From: Eutreptiella sp. 'Long Island Sound 2002'
Taxonomy: Eukaryota > Euglenozoa > Euglenophyceae > Eutreptiales > Eutreptiaceae
DNA length: 64,000 nt
Assembly (NCBI GenBank): GCA_964036045.1
Contig: OZ038391.1
Span: 44,775,621-44,839,620 of the forward strand
Direction of reading: 5' to 3'
Positions 1 to 9,337 of the stretch are shown in pieces. Below the pieces are notes generated by a model, which saw only the letters and a program-made list of their open reading frames with translations, had not been told where the DNA came from and ran no database searches. The position numbers were made by a program, and so were the translations under genes. Position 1 is the first letter of the stretch. Every line of letters starts with the position of its first letter.

Positions 1-55
1 TATCCTTACCAGGAATATACACAACGGTGAGGTCGAACTTGGCCAAGGTCTCATG

Positions 56-3000
56 CTATCTTGTCCGTCGGGAGGCGGGACCAGAGGGGGTGTCCACGTG
101 CTCCTTGTGCCACGACTGCAGACTCTGATGGTCGGTGCAGACGGTGACGGGATGGAGGGCTATGTACCCAGCCACTTTCCTGAGAGCCATGACGATGGCA
201 TACGCCTCCTTTTCTCGGGGCGTCCACATCCGTCTCTGGCCTTTCGCAAGGACTCGGCTCCAGAAGGCCACGGGCACGTGCCTCACATCGTGAAGCACTT
301 GCTCCAACACAGCGCCAACGGCGTAATCGGAAGCGTCCGTGCGCAGGACGAACCCTCGGTCGGGATCCACGAGGTGCAGACCCACTGCGGATAGCAGCGC
401 CTGCTTCATCCCCTCAAAGGCACGGTCGGAATCAGCATCCCAGACCAGAGCCTTCTTGGACCCCTTCTTGGTCTCCTCTCGGTTGCCCTTGAGCATGGTC
501 GTCATGGGGGCTGCATACTCGGCATACATCTTGATATACCCCGAGTAGTAGTTGCAGAACCCCAAGTACGCCCGTAGCTCAGAGACCGTTTTGGGCTTTT
601 CCCAGTGCTCGATCGCAGCCACCTTGCCAGGTATGGGCTTTCGCTGCCCGTTCCCGACCACGTGGCCAGCGAAGACCACCTCGCTTACCGCAATGGTGGC
701 CTTGTCACTGCTGCCCGTGAGTTTGTGCCGAACCAGAAGGTCCAGCGCTCGAGTGACGTCCCTCTCATGTGCCTCCAGGAGCTCCTCGTAGCTCATACTG
801 GGGTCCCCGGACGCGATGATCACGTCGTCCACGAAGGGGTCCGCACATTCACGCACCGGCTCAAGCAGGTTCTCCAGCATCTGCTGAAAAGCCGCATTGC
901 CGTTGGTAACGCCCATGGGCATCACCTTCCACTGGAGAGGTCCAAGTGGGGTGCTCATGGCTGTGCAGGCACGGGACTCCGCGGCGAGAGACATCTGATG
1001 ATAACCATGTTTCAGGTCAATCACCGTGAAGATCCTCCGCCGGTGTTGTTTTTGCAGCATGTCCTCAATGAGGGGCAGCGTATAGCTGTCGTGCTGCGTT
1101 TGGGCGTTTAGGCCGCGGTAGTCGACCACGAGCCGCCACTCACCGGCCACCTTCTTGGGGACGACGAAGCACGGAGAGGCCCATTCGGAGTGGCACGGCT
1201 CGAGCCAGCCTCTCACGATGAAGTCACGAAGGATCTTCTCCATGGCCTCCTTCCTCTCGCCCCTCAGGGCAAACTCCCGGTGCCGATACACACGGGGGTC
1301 CTGCTTCAGTCGTATCTTGGCCTCGCCATACGGTCCACGCACCGGTGGGGGAAACACAGGCTTTCTGCTGAAGAAGGTGTCCCCATACTTCTGCTTCAGC
1401 CTGGCCCTCAATGCCTGGATCTTGGGGCAATCATCGGACTCCGCCTTGGCTTTTCCGGGAACCTGGACCACTGAGCTTACTTGAGGGGTAGCGACCCCGC
1501 TCGGTTTCGGCTCTGGTGGTCTTCCCAGGTGGCCCAAAGGGCCATCTCTGGTCTTGCCTCGGAACAGATCGCCGTAGGGGGGTGGGTTACCGCCAGGCGG
1601 CTCGTCCTGGCTGGACATGTGATCCAGCACCCTCTGTACGAAGGTATTCCCATCATAGGAACCGGAGAGGATCGAGTCCACTTCCCACCAGGCTTTGTCC
1701 TGGCCTTTGCCCTCACGCTGGCTTCCCCAGTCGTGAAAGGGCTGATCCATATATCCCTGAACCAGATCCAACCCTTCTTCAGTGAGGGGGTCTTCCGACT
1801 CTCCGATGTCAACAGGGGAAACCGCGAAGCATTGCCGCCATGGCTCCGCTACGATGCGGTTGACACACACGAAATCAGTGGTGTCGGCCTGATCAAGGCC
1901 CCCATCCACATAGTGGAATTCCGTTGGCCATCTCTGGGGTGGCATGGGCTGTCCCTTAGCGTCCTGATAGACACTCTCTCCAGCCGGTAGGACGACCTTG
2001 TTTAAGGTCATGTTGGTCAATGAGACCACCCAATGTCGGGTACTTTCCTCCTCGGTGCATCCCATAGGAACAACCAGCACTGCCTTGGAGCGGTCCTTGC
2101 GGATCTTCGCTACCGCCCTTGGAATGTCCAATCGAGGGCAATGGATCCGCATCAATCCCTGATGCGGACCCCAGTGCTTCTTCCACGCGGAGTCCTGGGC
2201 GCTCCAGTACTTCTCACAAACCCGAAGCTGGGCGGAGGTTCCTGAAGAGAACGCATCCAGGGCCAGATCGGAAGCTCCCAGGTCCGCAACCACTCGGCTC
2301 GCCACTTCCGGCATTACGCCGTACTCCTGGTTTGCTGGCCCAGTTGGCTCAGTGTCCAGTGCGGCCACTTCGAGCTGATTGCGTTCCGGGTGGATCCATT
2401 GGCATTCCACATGGTGCTCAGGTGACGAAAGCCACGAGAGCTGGTCGTCCTGGTACAGGGTCATGGAGGCCTGGGCCGGGAGAACGCCGGAGTCCGTCTC
2501 CATCATGAAGTCGTACCCAACGATCATGTCCCAGTCCATCTTGGCCTCGTAGAAGCGACCTTGCAGGAGGATTTCCTTGCCGAGGTCCGCGCGGCTCAGC
2601 TCACGGTGGTTCACGAACTGCAGCCCAATGGCCGCTTCCTTCGTGCCTCCCACCATGTACTGGCCGTTCGCCACCTTCAGCCTGACAGTTTTCGGACTGT
2701 CCGTCAAACACTCTGGCGGAAGTAGGCCAGCCTTGACCAAGCTGACCTGTGCTCCCGTGTCGACCAACACGTCGAAGACCTTTTCCATTTCCCCGCATAA
2801 GGCACGGACCTTAAGATGCAACTGCCGCTCACGCCCGACTCGGCGCACGGCGTGCAAGCTCAGGATCTCCAGCCATTCCAGAAGCTCAACAAGCGACTGG
2901 TGCAGGTCGTGGACAATGGGCTCAGGCTGCCCATCTGCAGCATCCAGCTGCGGTCCGGGTGATCCTCCGATACTCTCGGATAGATCTTGAAGTACATCAA

Positions 3001-3211
3001 ACACATTCTTAGTCGCGAAGGATGGACGGGTGCAAGGGTTCGTGCCTTCACTTGCCCTCACCCCGCCACCGCGACTGTCGGGTGCCGGACCGGGCCTTCC
3101 GCCCGCGGCAATCCCTTTGTGCTTACCGACTCCCGACTGGGATGGTGTGGCGCTTCCCACGACACCATCCTGCGACCGCCCTAGCTGGGGCCCTTGGCTG
3201 CAGGGGCTCTG
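56..3211 (-). CDS. pol: pol polyprotein of element A: protease, reverse transcriptase, RNase H (truncated by nonsense codon)
   Basis: The open frame runs about 1050 codons from just after the gag UAG (3212-3214). An aspartic protease has an intact DTGAQ active site near residue 134, counted from the GTG at 3160, in a retropepsin-like context. The RT domain contains the PLGPLQWKVMPMG region and the catalytic FVDD box at about 825-836. RNase H follows with TDASDYAVGAVL, the REKEAYAIV helix and CTDHQSL, so all expected acidic residues are visible. At 56-58 a TAG replaces the TGG (Trp) found at the same place in element B. The same frame then continues to position 1 with HETLAKFDL, so this is a point nonsense mutation and not the natural end. 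The natural pol start is probably readthrough of the upstream UAG; the GTG at 3160 has no special support. The product would be processed inside virus-like particles. Confidence 0.9.
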   Translation of the reverse strand, partial: QSPCSQGPQLGRSQDGVVGSATPSQSGVGKHKGIAAGGRPGPAPDSRGGGVRASEGTNPCTRPSFATKNVFDVLQDLSESIGGSPGPQLDAADGQPEPIVHDLHQSLVELLEWLEILSLHAVRRVGRERQLHLKVRALCGEMEKVFDVLVDTGAQVSLVKAGLLPPECLTDSPKTVRLKVANGQYMVGGTKEAAIGLQFVNHRELSRADLGKEILLQGRFYEAKMDWDMIVGYDFMMETDSGVLPAQASMTLYQDDQLSWLSSPEHHVECQWIHPERNQLEVAALDTEPTGPANQEYGVMPEVASRVVADLGASDLALDAFSSGTSAQLRVCEKYWSAQDSAWKKHWGPHQGLMRIHCPRLDIPRAVAKIRKDRSKAVLVVPMGCTEEESTRHWVVSLTNMTLNKVVLPAGESVYQDAKGQPMPPQRWPTEFHYVDGGLDQADTTDFVCVNRIVAEPWRQCFAVSPVDIGESEDPLTEEGLDLVQGYMDQPFHDWGSQREGKGQDKAWWEVDSILSGSYDGNTFVQRVLDHMSSQDEPPGGNPPPYGDLFRGKTRDGPLGHLGRPPEPKPSGVATPQVSSVVQVPGKAKAESDDCPKIQALRARLKQKYGDTFFSRKPVFPPPVRGPYGEAKIRLKQDPRVYRHREFALRGERKEAMEKILRDFIVRGWLEPCHSEWASPCFVVPKKVAGEWRLVVDYRGLNAQTQHDSYTLPLIEDMLQKQHRRRIFTVIDLKHGYHQMSLAAESRACTAMSTPLGPLQWKVMPMGVTNGNAAFQQMLENLLEPVRECADPFVDDVIIASGDPSMSYEELLEAHERDVTRALDLLVRHKLTGSSDKATIAVSEVVFAGHVVGNGQRKPIPGKVAAIEHWEKPKTVSELRAYLGFCNYYSGYIKMYAEYAAPMTTMLKGNREETKKGSKKALVWDADSDRAFEGMKQALLSAVGLHLVDPDRGFVLRTDASDYAVGAVLEQVLHDVRHVPVAFWSRVLAKGQRRMWTPREKEAYAIVMALRKVAGYIALHPVTVCTDHQSLQSWHKEHVDTPSGPASRRTR

Positions 3212-3214
3212 CTA
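3212..3214 (-). promoter_or_regulatory. In-frame UAG between gag and pol (possible readthrough site)
   Basis: After removing the hAT element and one copy of its target duplication, gag and pol of element A lie in one frame separated by this single TAG. The context in the sense strand is GCC CCC TAG CAG AGC CCC. Element B has a TAG at the equivalent place (24010-24012), followed by AGG AGC CCC. Distances to the zinc knuckle upstream (about 122 versus 117 codons) and to the protease active site downstream (about 151 versus 135 codons) are similar. Confidence 0.6.
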
Positions 3215-3287
3215 GGGGGCGTCGGCTGTGGAAGTAGGGGTATTCTCCTCCGCATCAACCTCGTTGACACCCTTCTTCTTTCCCCTA

Positions 3288-3295
3288 TTCCTGGG
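3288..3295. repeat. 8 bp target site duplication (left) of hAT element
   Basis: TTCCTGGG directly abuts the left TIR and is repeated exactly at 4506-4513. Confidence 0.92.
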
Positions 3296-4505
3296 TAGGG
3301 ATGCAGATTCGCAGCGAATTCAATTCGAATTCGCCGAATTCGCTGCGAATTCGTTCGCAGCGCGAATTCGCTGCGAATTCGGCCTGAAATTCTTAGTACT
3401 GCGAATTCGGGGCGAATTCGCGCTGCGAATTCGCAGGCGACGGCAAAATGATCACGCGTGCGCCGTCTTTTCTCCAGATGAAAAACTAACTTTGAACTTT
3501 GCAATGCAATAATTTTTTTGACTTGACAAAATGGAAACTATGATGATTTGGCTTCGATAGAGGCGTTGAATTTCTTGTGCGGTGTCTGCGTACCCGTTTT
3601 CGAAAACAAAATTTACTTTTGAGTTTTGAACACACCGCTGTGTCCGCCTAGCTCCACCGAACACGGCGGTACCCTCCATTCTCCTCAGAAGTCCACCAGT
3701 TTGGAGAAAAACCCGTCCCGAACTTGTGATTTTCGACTTTTTTTTTCTTATTTATGACAGTCAAAACGTGTTGCCCCTTGGTCGGGCGTGTGTGGATGGA
3801 GAAGCAGCCGAGAGCAGCCCGACGCAGCCGCAGTGAGGCCCTGGGCACCCACAACGATGTGCACGGAGCTAATGACGTGCACGGAGGTGCACCCAGCCAG
3901 CGCACCTGCTCCAACCTCCCTATAAGCTATGTACATAGCCCCTTGTAGCCCTTGCGTATCCTTGACAGCGGTACCCTCCTTACCTTTCCCGGTGCCGTGT
4001 ATGCTCTCTCTTAGATTACTTCAACTCCAACGATTCAATTCAAGAATGCAATGAATGAAGGCCCAATAAGGGCAACAAGTGGTTCACATGTGATGGTTTG
4101 TGTGTGGATTGGTGATCTTGCATGCTTCGTTGCTCCTTCTTTTCCAAAAGGCATTTGAAAGAAGCAAGGAACTTTGGAATTCTTGGTTTTGATTTGCTTT
4201 ATTTTTGTCGAATCGTCAAATCGTTTCAGCATGGTAAATGCAAGCAACAACAAACAACAAAAATTGCAAGGTTACGGAAGCTTTTGGGAAATCTGTTATG
4301 CGATATGGTACTGGGTAGTGGGATACCCATATGTAAACAGGTGCCTAGAAGCCTAGAAGGTAAATTGTAGGTGCCTATGGATTCAATCAAGCGAATCAGG
4401 GAGTTGAAGTTGCGAATTCGAGTTCGGAGTGGTCCACGGACTCGTGCGAATTCGGGCCGAATTCGAATTCGAGCGAATTCGTGCGAATTCGAATCTGCAT
4501 CCCTA
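3296..4505. mobile_element. Non-autonomous hAT-superfamily DNA transposon
   Basis: The element is 1210 bp long with a perfect 16 bp terminal inverted repeat, TAGGGATGCAGATTCG. It is flanked by an exact 8 bp target duplication, TTCCTGGG (3288-3295 and 4506-4513). Both the TSD length and the TAGGG terminus are hAT hallmarks. Near each end are clusters of GCGAATTCG-type motifs, with nine GAATTC hexamers on the left (3316-3440) and six on the right (4413-4490). These are the kind of subterminal repeats that hAT transposases bind. No full transposase is present. A short minus-strand reading around 4100-4215 (SKVPCFFQMPFGKEGATKH) weakly resembles the start of a BED finger and could be a remnant of the parent gene. 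It interrupts the element A gag-pol junction; removing it with one TSD restores the frame. Confidence 0.9.
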
Positions 4506-4513
4506 TTCCTGGG
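4506..4513. repeat. 8 bp target site duplication (right) of hAT element
   Basis: TTCCTGGG directly abuts the right TIR and matches 3288-3295. Confidence 0.92.
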
Positions 4514-5500
4514 CTTCTTGTCCTTTTTCTGGTCGTTCTCTTTGTTCTCCTTGTTCTTGTTGTTCGACCTCGGGACCCAGTTCCTCTTGATCTCCTGGAT
4601 CTCCTTGGCTAACTCCGTCCCCACCGACATCAGCTTGGAGAGCTCGTCCTTGTCGACCTCCACTTTGGCCTCCCGGATACCCGCAGGTGCACGCTTCTTC
4701 GATCCGTGCGCCTTCTTGTAGGCCTCTGTGTCGGCCTCGTGGGTGGGGCATGTTCGGTGGTCATGGTTGAAGCCTTCCTTCCTCCCATAACACACGAAAC
4801 AGCCCTGAGGGTGAGCTCGTATGAACTCCCCAAAGGACAGCGGAGGGTCGCCAATGCGGCGGGGGTCCCTCTTCTCCTTCTTCTTCCAACCCGGCTGCAG
4901 GGGCTTCCAGCTTCCCCGGTTGCTCCCAGCGCCGTTGTGATCCACGAAGGCACAAACGGCCATCTCGGCGGGCTCATCGTCGTCGTCATCGTCGACGAGA
5001 GCTTCATCGCCATCGGCTCCCGCTGCATCCATGGCAGCTTCCCCGCCAGGCCCCTCGCCAACGTAGTTGACGTCGCGGTCGCCGGGCCTCAACCCGCGGG
5101 TGTGGTGGAGGTTGCGGTACTCTTTGAGCACCTCCTCTCCAACCCACTCCAGGATCTCGTCGCAGCTCATCCGCGCCGGGATGGCCTGCAGACGGATGGT
5201 CTGGCCGCTCACGTCACACTCGTCAAGGCGCCACATCGCGGTCTTCTCGCGATCGCCCGAGACGGTGATGAGGAGAGCGTTCCGCAGGGAGTGCCGTTTG
5301 AGATCCCGGGCCACGTTCTTCCTTGTCCAAGCCACCACGTTCGTATGATACTCTTTGGGGAGCAACATCTTGAATGTATGGTTGGACTTGGCCCTCTTGG
5401 CTTCCTCCTTGGTGACTCTCTTGATCCATGCTTCCGGCAGCATGGAGAGCAGGCGGGTCTGCTCGTCACCCTCGTTCCAATCCTCCACGTTGCGGGGGAG
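4514..5500 (-). CDS. gag: gag 3' portion of element A (capsid C-part and nucleocapsid)
   Basis: This is the downstream part of gag, in a different frame from the 5' part because of a one-base loss in a G/C run at 5494-5498. It begins in a conserved capsid stretch that parallels element B (EDWNEGDEQTRLLSMLPEAW here, against EDSNEASEIRHLLKDVLPGSW there). An acidic run of six Asp follows, then the conserved PRRIGDPPLSF, then a zinc knuckle CFVCYGRKEGFNHDHRTC. The spacing is C-x2-C-x8-H-x4-C, longer than the usual C-x2-C-x4-H-x4-C. The C-terminus is Lys/Asn/Glu-rich. The frame continues across the hAT target site (3212-3287) to the UAG at 3212. Role: structural protein and RNA packaging. Confidence 0.85.
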
Positions 5501-7416
5501 AGGGTGTATTGCCCTCGGAAGTCTCGCCAGTCCCGTAGGCGGATCTCCCGTCCATCATGCTGAAGCTTGATGGACTTCCACCGCTTGGCAGCCACCTGCG
5601 GAGCGTCCACCCGCTCCTGCTCGTTGAGCCACTTCTTGGCTTCCTTGAGGGTCTTGATTTTCCCCTCCTTGGTCGCCACGAAGTATAGCTCTTGGAGCAC
5701 TTCCGGCAGGCGGTACCTGAACCGTCTGAAGACATATTTCTCCGCATCTGCGGGATCCATGTCCTCAGTGACGGTCACCCCCCAATCGTCCAGCTTCTCC
5801 AAGAAGCGGTCGAGGTTGAGGGGGTTGCCATCGTACATGGGGGGCTTGATGTCCTTCAACCCTTCCCACACGGCGGCATCCGCGGCCTTAGAGACCATGA
5901 ATGCCGGCCGCGAGGTCGACCGAGGTTCCCATCGGCCTCTCCCACGGACTCCCACGGCTGCCACTTCCATCTCCTCCTCGGTATCCGCGTGGCCACGCCG
6001 TGGTTCCTCCATGTACGCTGAACCTAGATGTTCACGCCGTACTCCTTCCATGTATGCCTCCTCATCACGGCGCCCGCAGCTGCGTTCAGCAGCCTCCCGT
6101 CGTACACCACACGGCGGGGAAATGTCGAACTCCTCCAGGTCCAGGTCCAGGTCCTCACCTCCGCCGACATCCCACTCCACGTCTCTTCTGGGGACCTCAT
6201 CCCTGAGTCCACCATAACGTCCACCAGCCATTGGGATTGGCTCCGGGGCTGGTGCGGGGCGTCGGGGGCGTACCGGTGTCCGCGGTGGAGCGCGGCGGTT
6301 GTGGTACTCCACGCTGAGCCACTCATCACGCCAATCCTCACTGCCACTGCCGGGCGGCACGCGCTCGTTACAGCGGCCCGCGCTGTGGTGAGAGGGGGCG
6401 CTGAGAGAGGGGGCATTGGCGCTGGGGCGACTCCTGGGGGCTCCGCCAGGGGCGTGGGGTCTGCCTGGACCTGGTCCGGGTCCCCAGCCGTCGTCCGACG
6501 AGCCAGACTCCAGGGGTGGGTGGTCGCTGCCGACGCTCCCACGGGCTTCCAGCGCGTCCTGCCTCTGCTGCAGGCCGCTGATGACTTTGTTCAGCTGCCT
6601 GGTCTCGCTCCTGGCGATGTCCAGCTGCCTCCGGGTGGCGGTAACGATGTTGGCGCTCTTGACCATCTCGATCTTGGCGATGTCCAGCTCTCTCTGTGCG
6701 CGCGCGGCGACCCTGGCGATGCGAGTCATCTCGCCCTTGCCCGTGTCTACCTCGCGCTCGAGGGACTGGACCCTCCTGCGGAGGTAGACAATCCACCGCC
6801 GGGTGGCATCCGGGTCGCCGTCCCCTGGTGGGTCGTTGGGGTCCCCAGGGGGTCCTCCAGGAGGGCCTCCGCCGTGTCCGCCCGGTCCAGGGGGTCCTCC
6901 CCCGCCCGGTGGTCCGCCTCCAGGGGGTCCACCTGGTGGGCGTCCTCCAGGGGGTCCTGATGGTCCTCCGCCAGGGGGTCCCGGTGGGTCTCCGCCAGGT
7001 CGCCTCGGTGGGTCCGAGGATGGGGGCTTCTTCGTGTGGTTGAAGTCCATGTCATCATCCTCGTCCATGTCGCCCCACCTAGGCGTCTTGGTCTCAGAAG
7101 ACTCCGAGCTCCGGTAAGGAGGAGGGAGATCCTCATCCTCACCTTCCGGCTCCATGCGGACGTCTCCGCCTCCTCTGCCAGCCACTCCTCGGCGATGTCG
7201 GCGGCCTCGTTCATCCCCGTCGCTGGCGGTGAAGAAGGGGTCGGAGTCGTGGAGGTGTCCGCCCGCTGGCCTCCGTGGCCTCTCGGGGGTCTTCCTCTTA
7301 CCCTTCCTCCGTCGGGAGGCGGTGGGGCCACTGCTCCCACTGCTGCCTGTGTGGACCTCGTCCAGCGTCATCTTGGAGGAGGCATCCCCTTCGAAAAGCT
7401 TTCGAAGGGTCTCCAC
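5494..7416 (-). CDS. gag: gag 5' portion of element A (low-complexity Pro/Gly region, coiled coil, capsid)
   Basis: This open frame starts at an ATG (7416) that overlaps the end of the upstream ORF. Residues about 105-185 are a Pro-Gly-rich tract with repeated PPGG units. It is followed by a predicted coiled coil (RRVQSLEREVDTGKGEMTRI and onward), an Arg/Pro-rich linker, and the capsid core containing KWLNEQERVDAP. The last motif matches QWLEDEERVDAP in element B. Near 5494-5498 the frame breaks in a run of five C in the sense strand; a sixth C would restore continuity with the downstream gag frame. The ORF nominally continues to 5209, but past the shift that translation is noise. Confidence 0.82.
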
Positions 7417-8789
7417 TCGGGATCCTCCCGAGCGGGTGTCTCGCGGCGGAGCTTGGCCTCCACCTCTTCCATCGCGGCGGCTGTGGCTGCGGCAGCTCGC
7501 CCTTCGGCTTCCTCCCGGGCACGAGCCGCCTCGGCTTCCCGGGCCTGCTGCAGCCGAGCCTTCTCCGCTTCCAACGCCGCCAACTCTGCCTCCGTCTTGG
7601 CCCTCTCCTCAGCGACCTTCCGTCGCGCGGCCTCGATGGCATCCTTCTTGGCGGCGTCCGCCTGGGCCTTAGCCGTTGCCTCGGCGTGGGCCCTTTCCTC
7701 CGCCTCCTTCTTTGCCCTCTCTTGGGCAAGCGCCTCTTCCAGCGCCTTCACCTCGGCCTCCTTGCAGGCAATGGCCTCCTGGGTAAGGCGGGCTTCCTCG
7801 TCGGCTGCCGCCACCTCACCCTTGATCTGGGCAGTCGCTGCCTCATGGGCGGCCACAGCCGTGAGACCGGCCGCCATGGCCGCCACGGTCGAGGCGTGGA
7901 TGGCCATGCCATGCGCCCACTCCGCAGCCTCCTGCTGGGCGATGCCGACGGCGCCCTCCATGGCAGCGTTCTGCTGCGTGGCGCGTTGCCGGGCAACCCG
8001 AAGGTTGCAGGGCACCCCACAGGTGCGCTCACAGGCGCGCGCCACGTCCCTTTGGTCGGTAGCGATGCTGCTGCTGGAGCTGGCCTGGTCGGCCGGCATC
8101 CTCCCGCCGTGGGCCAACTCCACGTCGCTGCTGGGGCCTGACTTCCTCAGGAGCAGCTGACGGGGCTTGGCCTTGGCGTGCTTGGCGACTTGGAGGAAGT
8201 CGCCGAGGGTGCTGTGGCCGGGGTGGTGACCGCCACTGGCCTGTTGGGAACTGGGGGCTGGGGTTCCGCCCTTGGCGCCTTGGGCGGCTTCGGCGGCCAG
8301 GGACTCCTGGTACTCCCGCCACTTCCGGTTCTGCTTCCTGTCCCCGGCGGACCGCTTCTCCTTCCCTGGAGACGCGCTGCTGCTGCTGCCCTGCAGCCTG
8401 CGCTCGCTCCCCGGTTCCGGGAAGTTCTTCTCGATCATGTCCCACATGGAGACATTGATCGTGGCGCCCGACGGGTACTCCTTGGGCTTCTCGTCCTCCT
8501 CAATCCCGTCGGGGCGCAGTCCTTCGCCGGGCCTGTCCAGCCGGGTCCAGACCCTCCAGCGCCTCTGGCGGAAGCGGAAGGCAAACCCTTCCACCCGCAG
8601 CCAGTCTTCGACTGCCTGCAGGCGGTCGGGGCCCATGTCCTCGCGGAGCTCGAAGCTCCCGGGCATGCCGCCTTCGCACTGGGGGTGGCTGTAGCGATAG
8701 TGCTGGTCCCAAACCAACCCACGCAGTAGGCGCACTGCATGGGGTTGGGGCCGCGGCCACGTCTTGCCCGCTTCTTGCCAGTTTACCAT
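7368..8789 (-). CDS. Accessory ORF upstream of gag in element A (Ala-rich coiled coil, conserved Cys motif)
   Basis: A 473-codon ORF starts at ATG 8789 and overlaps gag by 49 nt in another frame. The N-terminal 150 residues are Trp/Arg-rich (RFRQRRWRVWTRLDRPGEG). The middle carries ACERTCGVPCNLRVARQRAT. The C-terminal half is a long Ala/Glu/Lys coiled coil. The Cys motif recurs in element B as CERRCQKACNLRSA, where it sits in the same frame as gag. The shared motif suggests a functional N-terminal module of the gag region and not a chance ORF. In element A it could be expressed separately or by frameshifting into gag, or the shift could be mutational. I do not recognise a named domain. Confidence 0.65.
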   Translation of the reverse strand: MVNWQEAGKTWPRPQPHAVRLLRGLVWDQHYRYSHPQCEGGMPGSFELREDMGPDRLQAVEDWLRVEGFAFRFRQRRWRVWTRLDRPGEGLRPDGIEEDEKPKEYPSGATINVSMWDMIEKNFPEPGSERRLQGSSSSASPGKEKRSAGDRKQNRKWREYQESLAAEAAQGAKGGTPAPSSQQASGGHHPGHSTLGDFLQVAKHAKAKPRQLLLRKSGPSSDVELAHGGRMPADQASSSSSIATDQRDVARACERTCGVPCNLRVARQRATQQNAAMEGAVGIAQQEAAEWAHGMAIHASTVAAMAAGLTAVAAHEAATAQIKGEVAAADEEARLTQEAIACKEAEVKALEEALAQERAKKEAEERAHAEATAKAQADAAKKDAIEAARRKVAEERAKTEAELAALEAEKARLQQAREAEAARAREEAEGRAAAATAAAMEEVEAKLRRETPAREDPEWRPFESFSKGMPPPR

Positions 8790-9324
8790 GGCAGCGGGGG
8801 GCGTACTTGGTCTTGAGGTCCTTGGTGGGCTCTCGTTCCGCTCAACGGACTGGTCCTGGTGGTGGTTGTTGAAGCGGTTGACGTAGCACTGGACTGGGAG
8901 TGCGGCCGGTGCTGGTCGGCCGGTGGTTGTGGAGGTGGTTGCTGTGGCTGGGTGTGCGGCCTTGCTGGTCGGCCTATGGGACTCGCTGATGAGGGAGTCC
9001 TGGTCAGTCCACCTCCTTCACGGTCGCGGCGGTTCCGTGGTCGCTCAGGGCGATGCTCTGGGCGACGCTGCGGGCCGCTGCGCTGCGCTGCGAGCTGCGA
9101 GCTGCGAGCTGCTGCGCCGCGCTGCTCGGGGTTGGTGGCCCCGAGTGGCACGCAAGGGCTGGGTAACCCCGCGGCGGTGAAACGCTTTTGACGCGTTCCC
9201 GTGGGGGGCCTGGCCACGGGACGCTGCGGTGACACGCACAGGCAAGCAGGCAGGCAAAGCACTGTGCTCACAGGGGCATCATTACGCTCGTGTCATGAGA
9301 CAAAGCGTTTCAGGATCCTTGCCA
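8790..9324 (-). other. Leader region of element A between LTR and first ORF
   Basis: This GC-rich stretch of about 535 nt lies upstream of the ATG at 8789. It is open on the minus strand (Pro/Arg/Thr-rich translation up to 9271, ending in a TGGTAA that overlaps the next ATG), but the composition looks like a GC-rich untranslated leader. No motif recognised. Confidence 0.4.
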
Positions 9325-9337
9325 CTCTGAAACAAGG
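9324..9337 (-). other. Possible primer-binding site or splice acceptor at the LTR edge of element A
   Basis: The sense strand reads CTTCCCTTGTTTCAGAGTGG. TTGTTTCAGAG matches 9 of 11 bases of the initiator-Met tRNA type primer site TGGTATCAGAG, and element B has a clear site of this type. The same bases also look like a polypyrimidine-CAG splice acceptor, so the call is tentative. Confidence 0.3.

Noticed and set aside
53-2990. Many plus-strand ORFs of 60-170 codons opposite the element A pol gene
   Set aside because: They are shadows of the minus-strand pol frame and have no independent motifs.
8783-9271. 162-codon minus-strand ORF just upstream of the accessory ORF of element A
   Set aside because: Pro/Arg/Gln-rich translation typical of a GC-rich leader, with no match in element B; kept only as a leader region.
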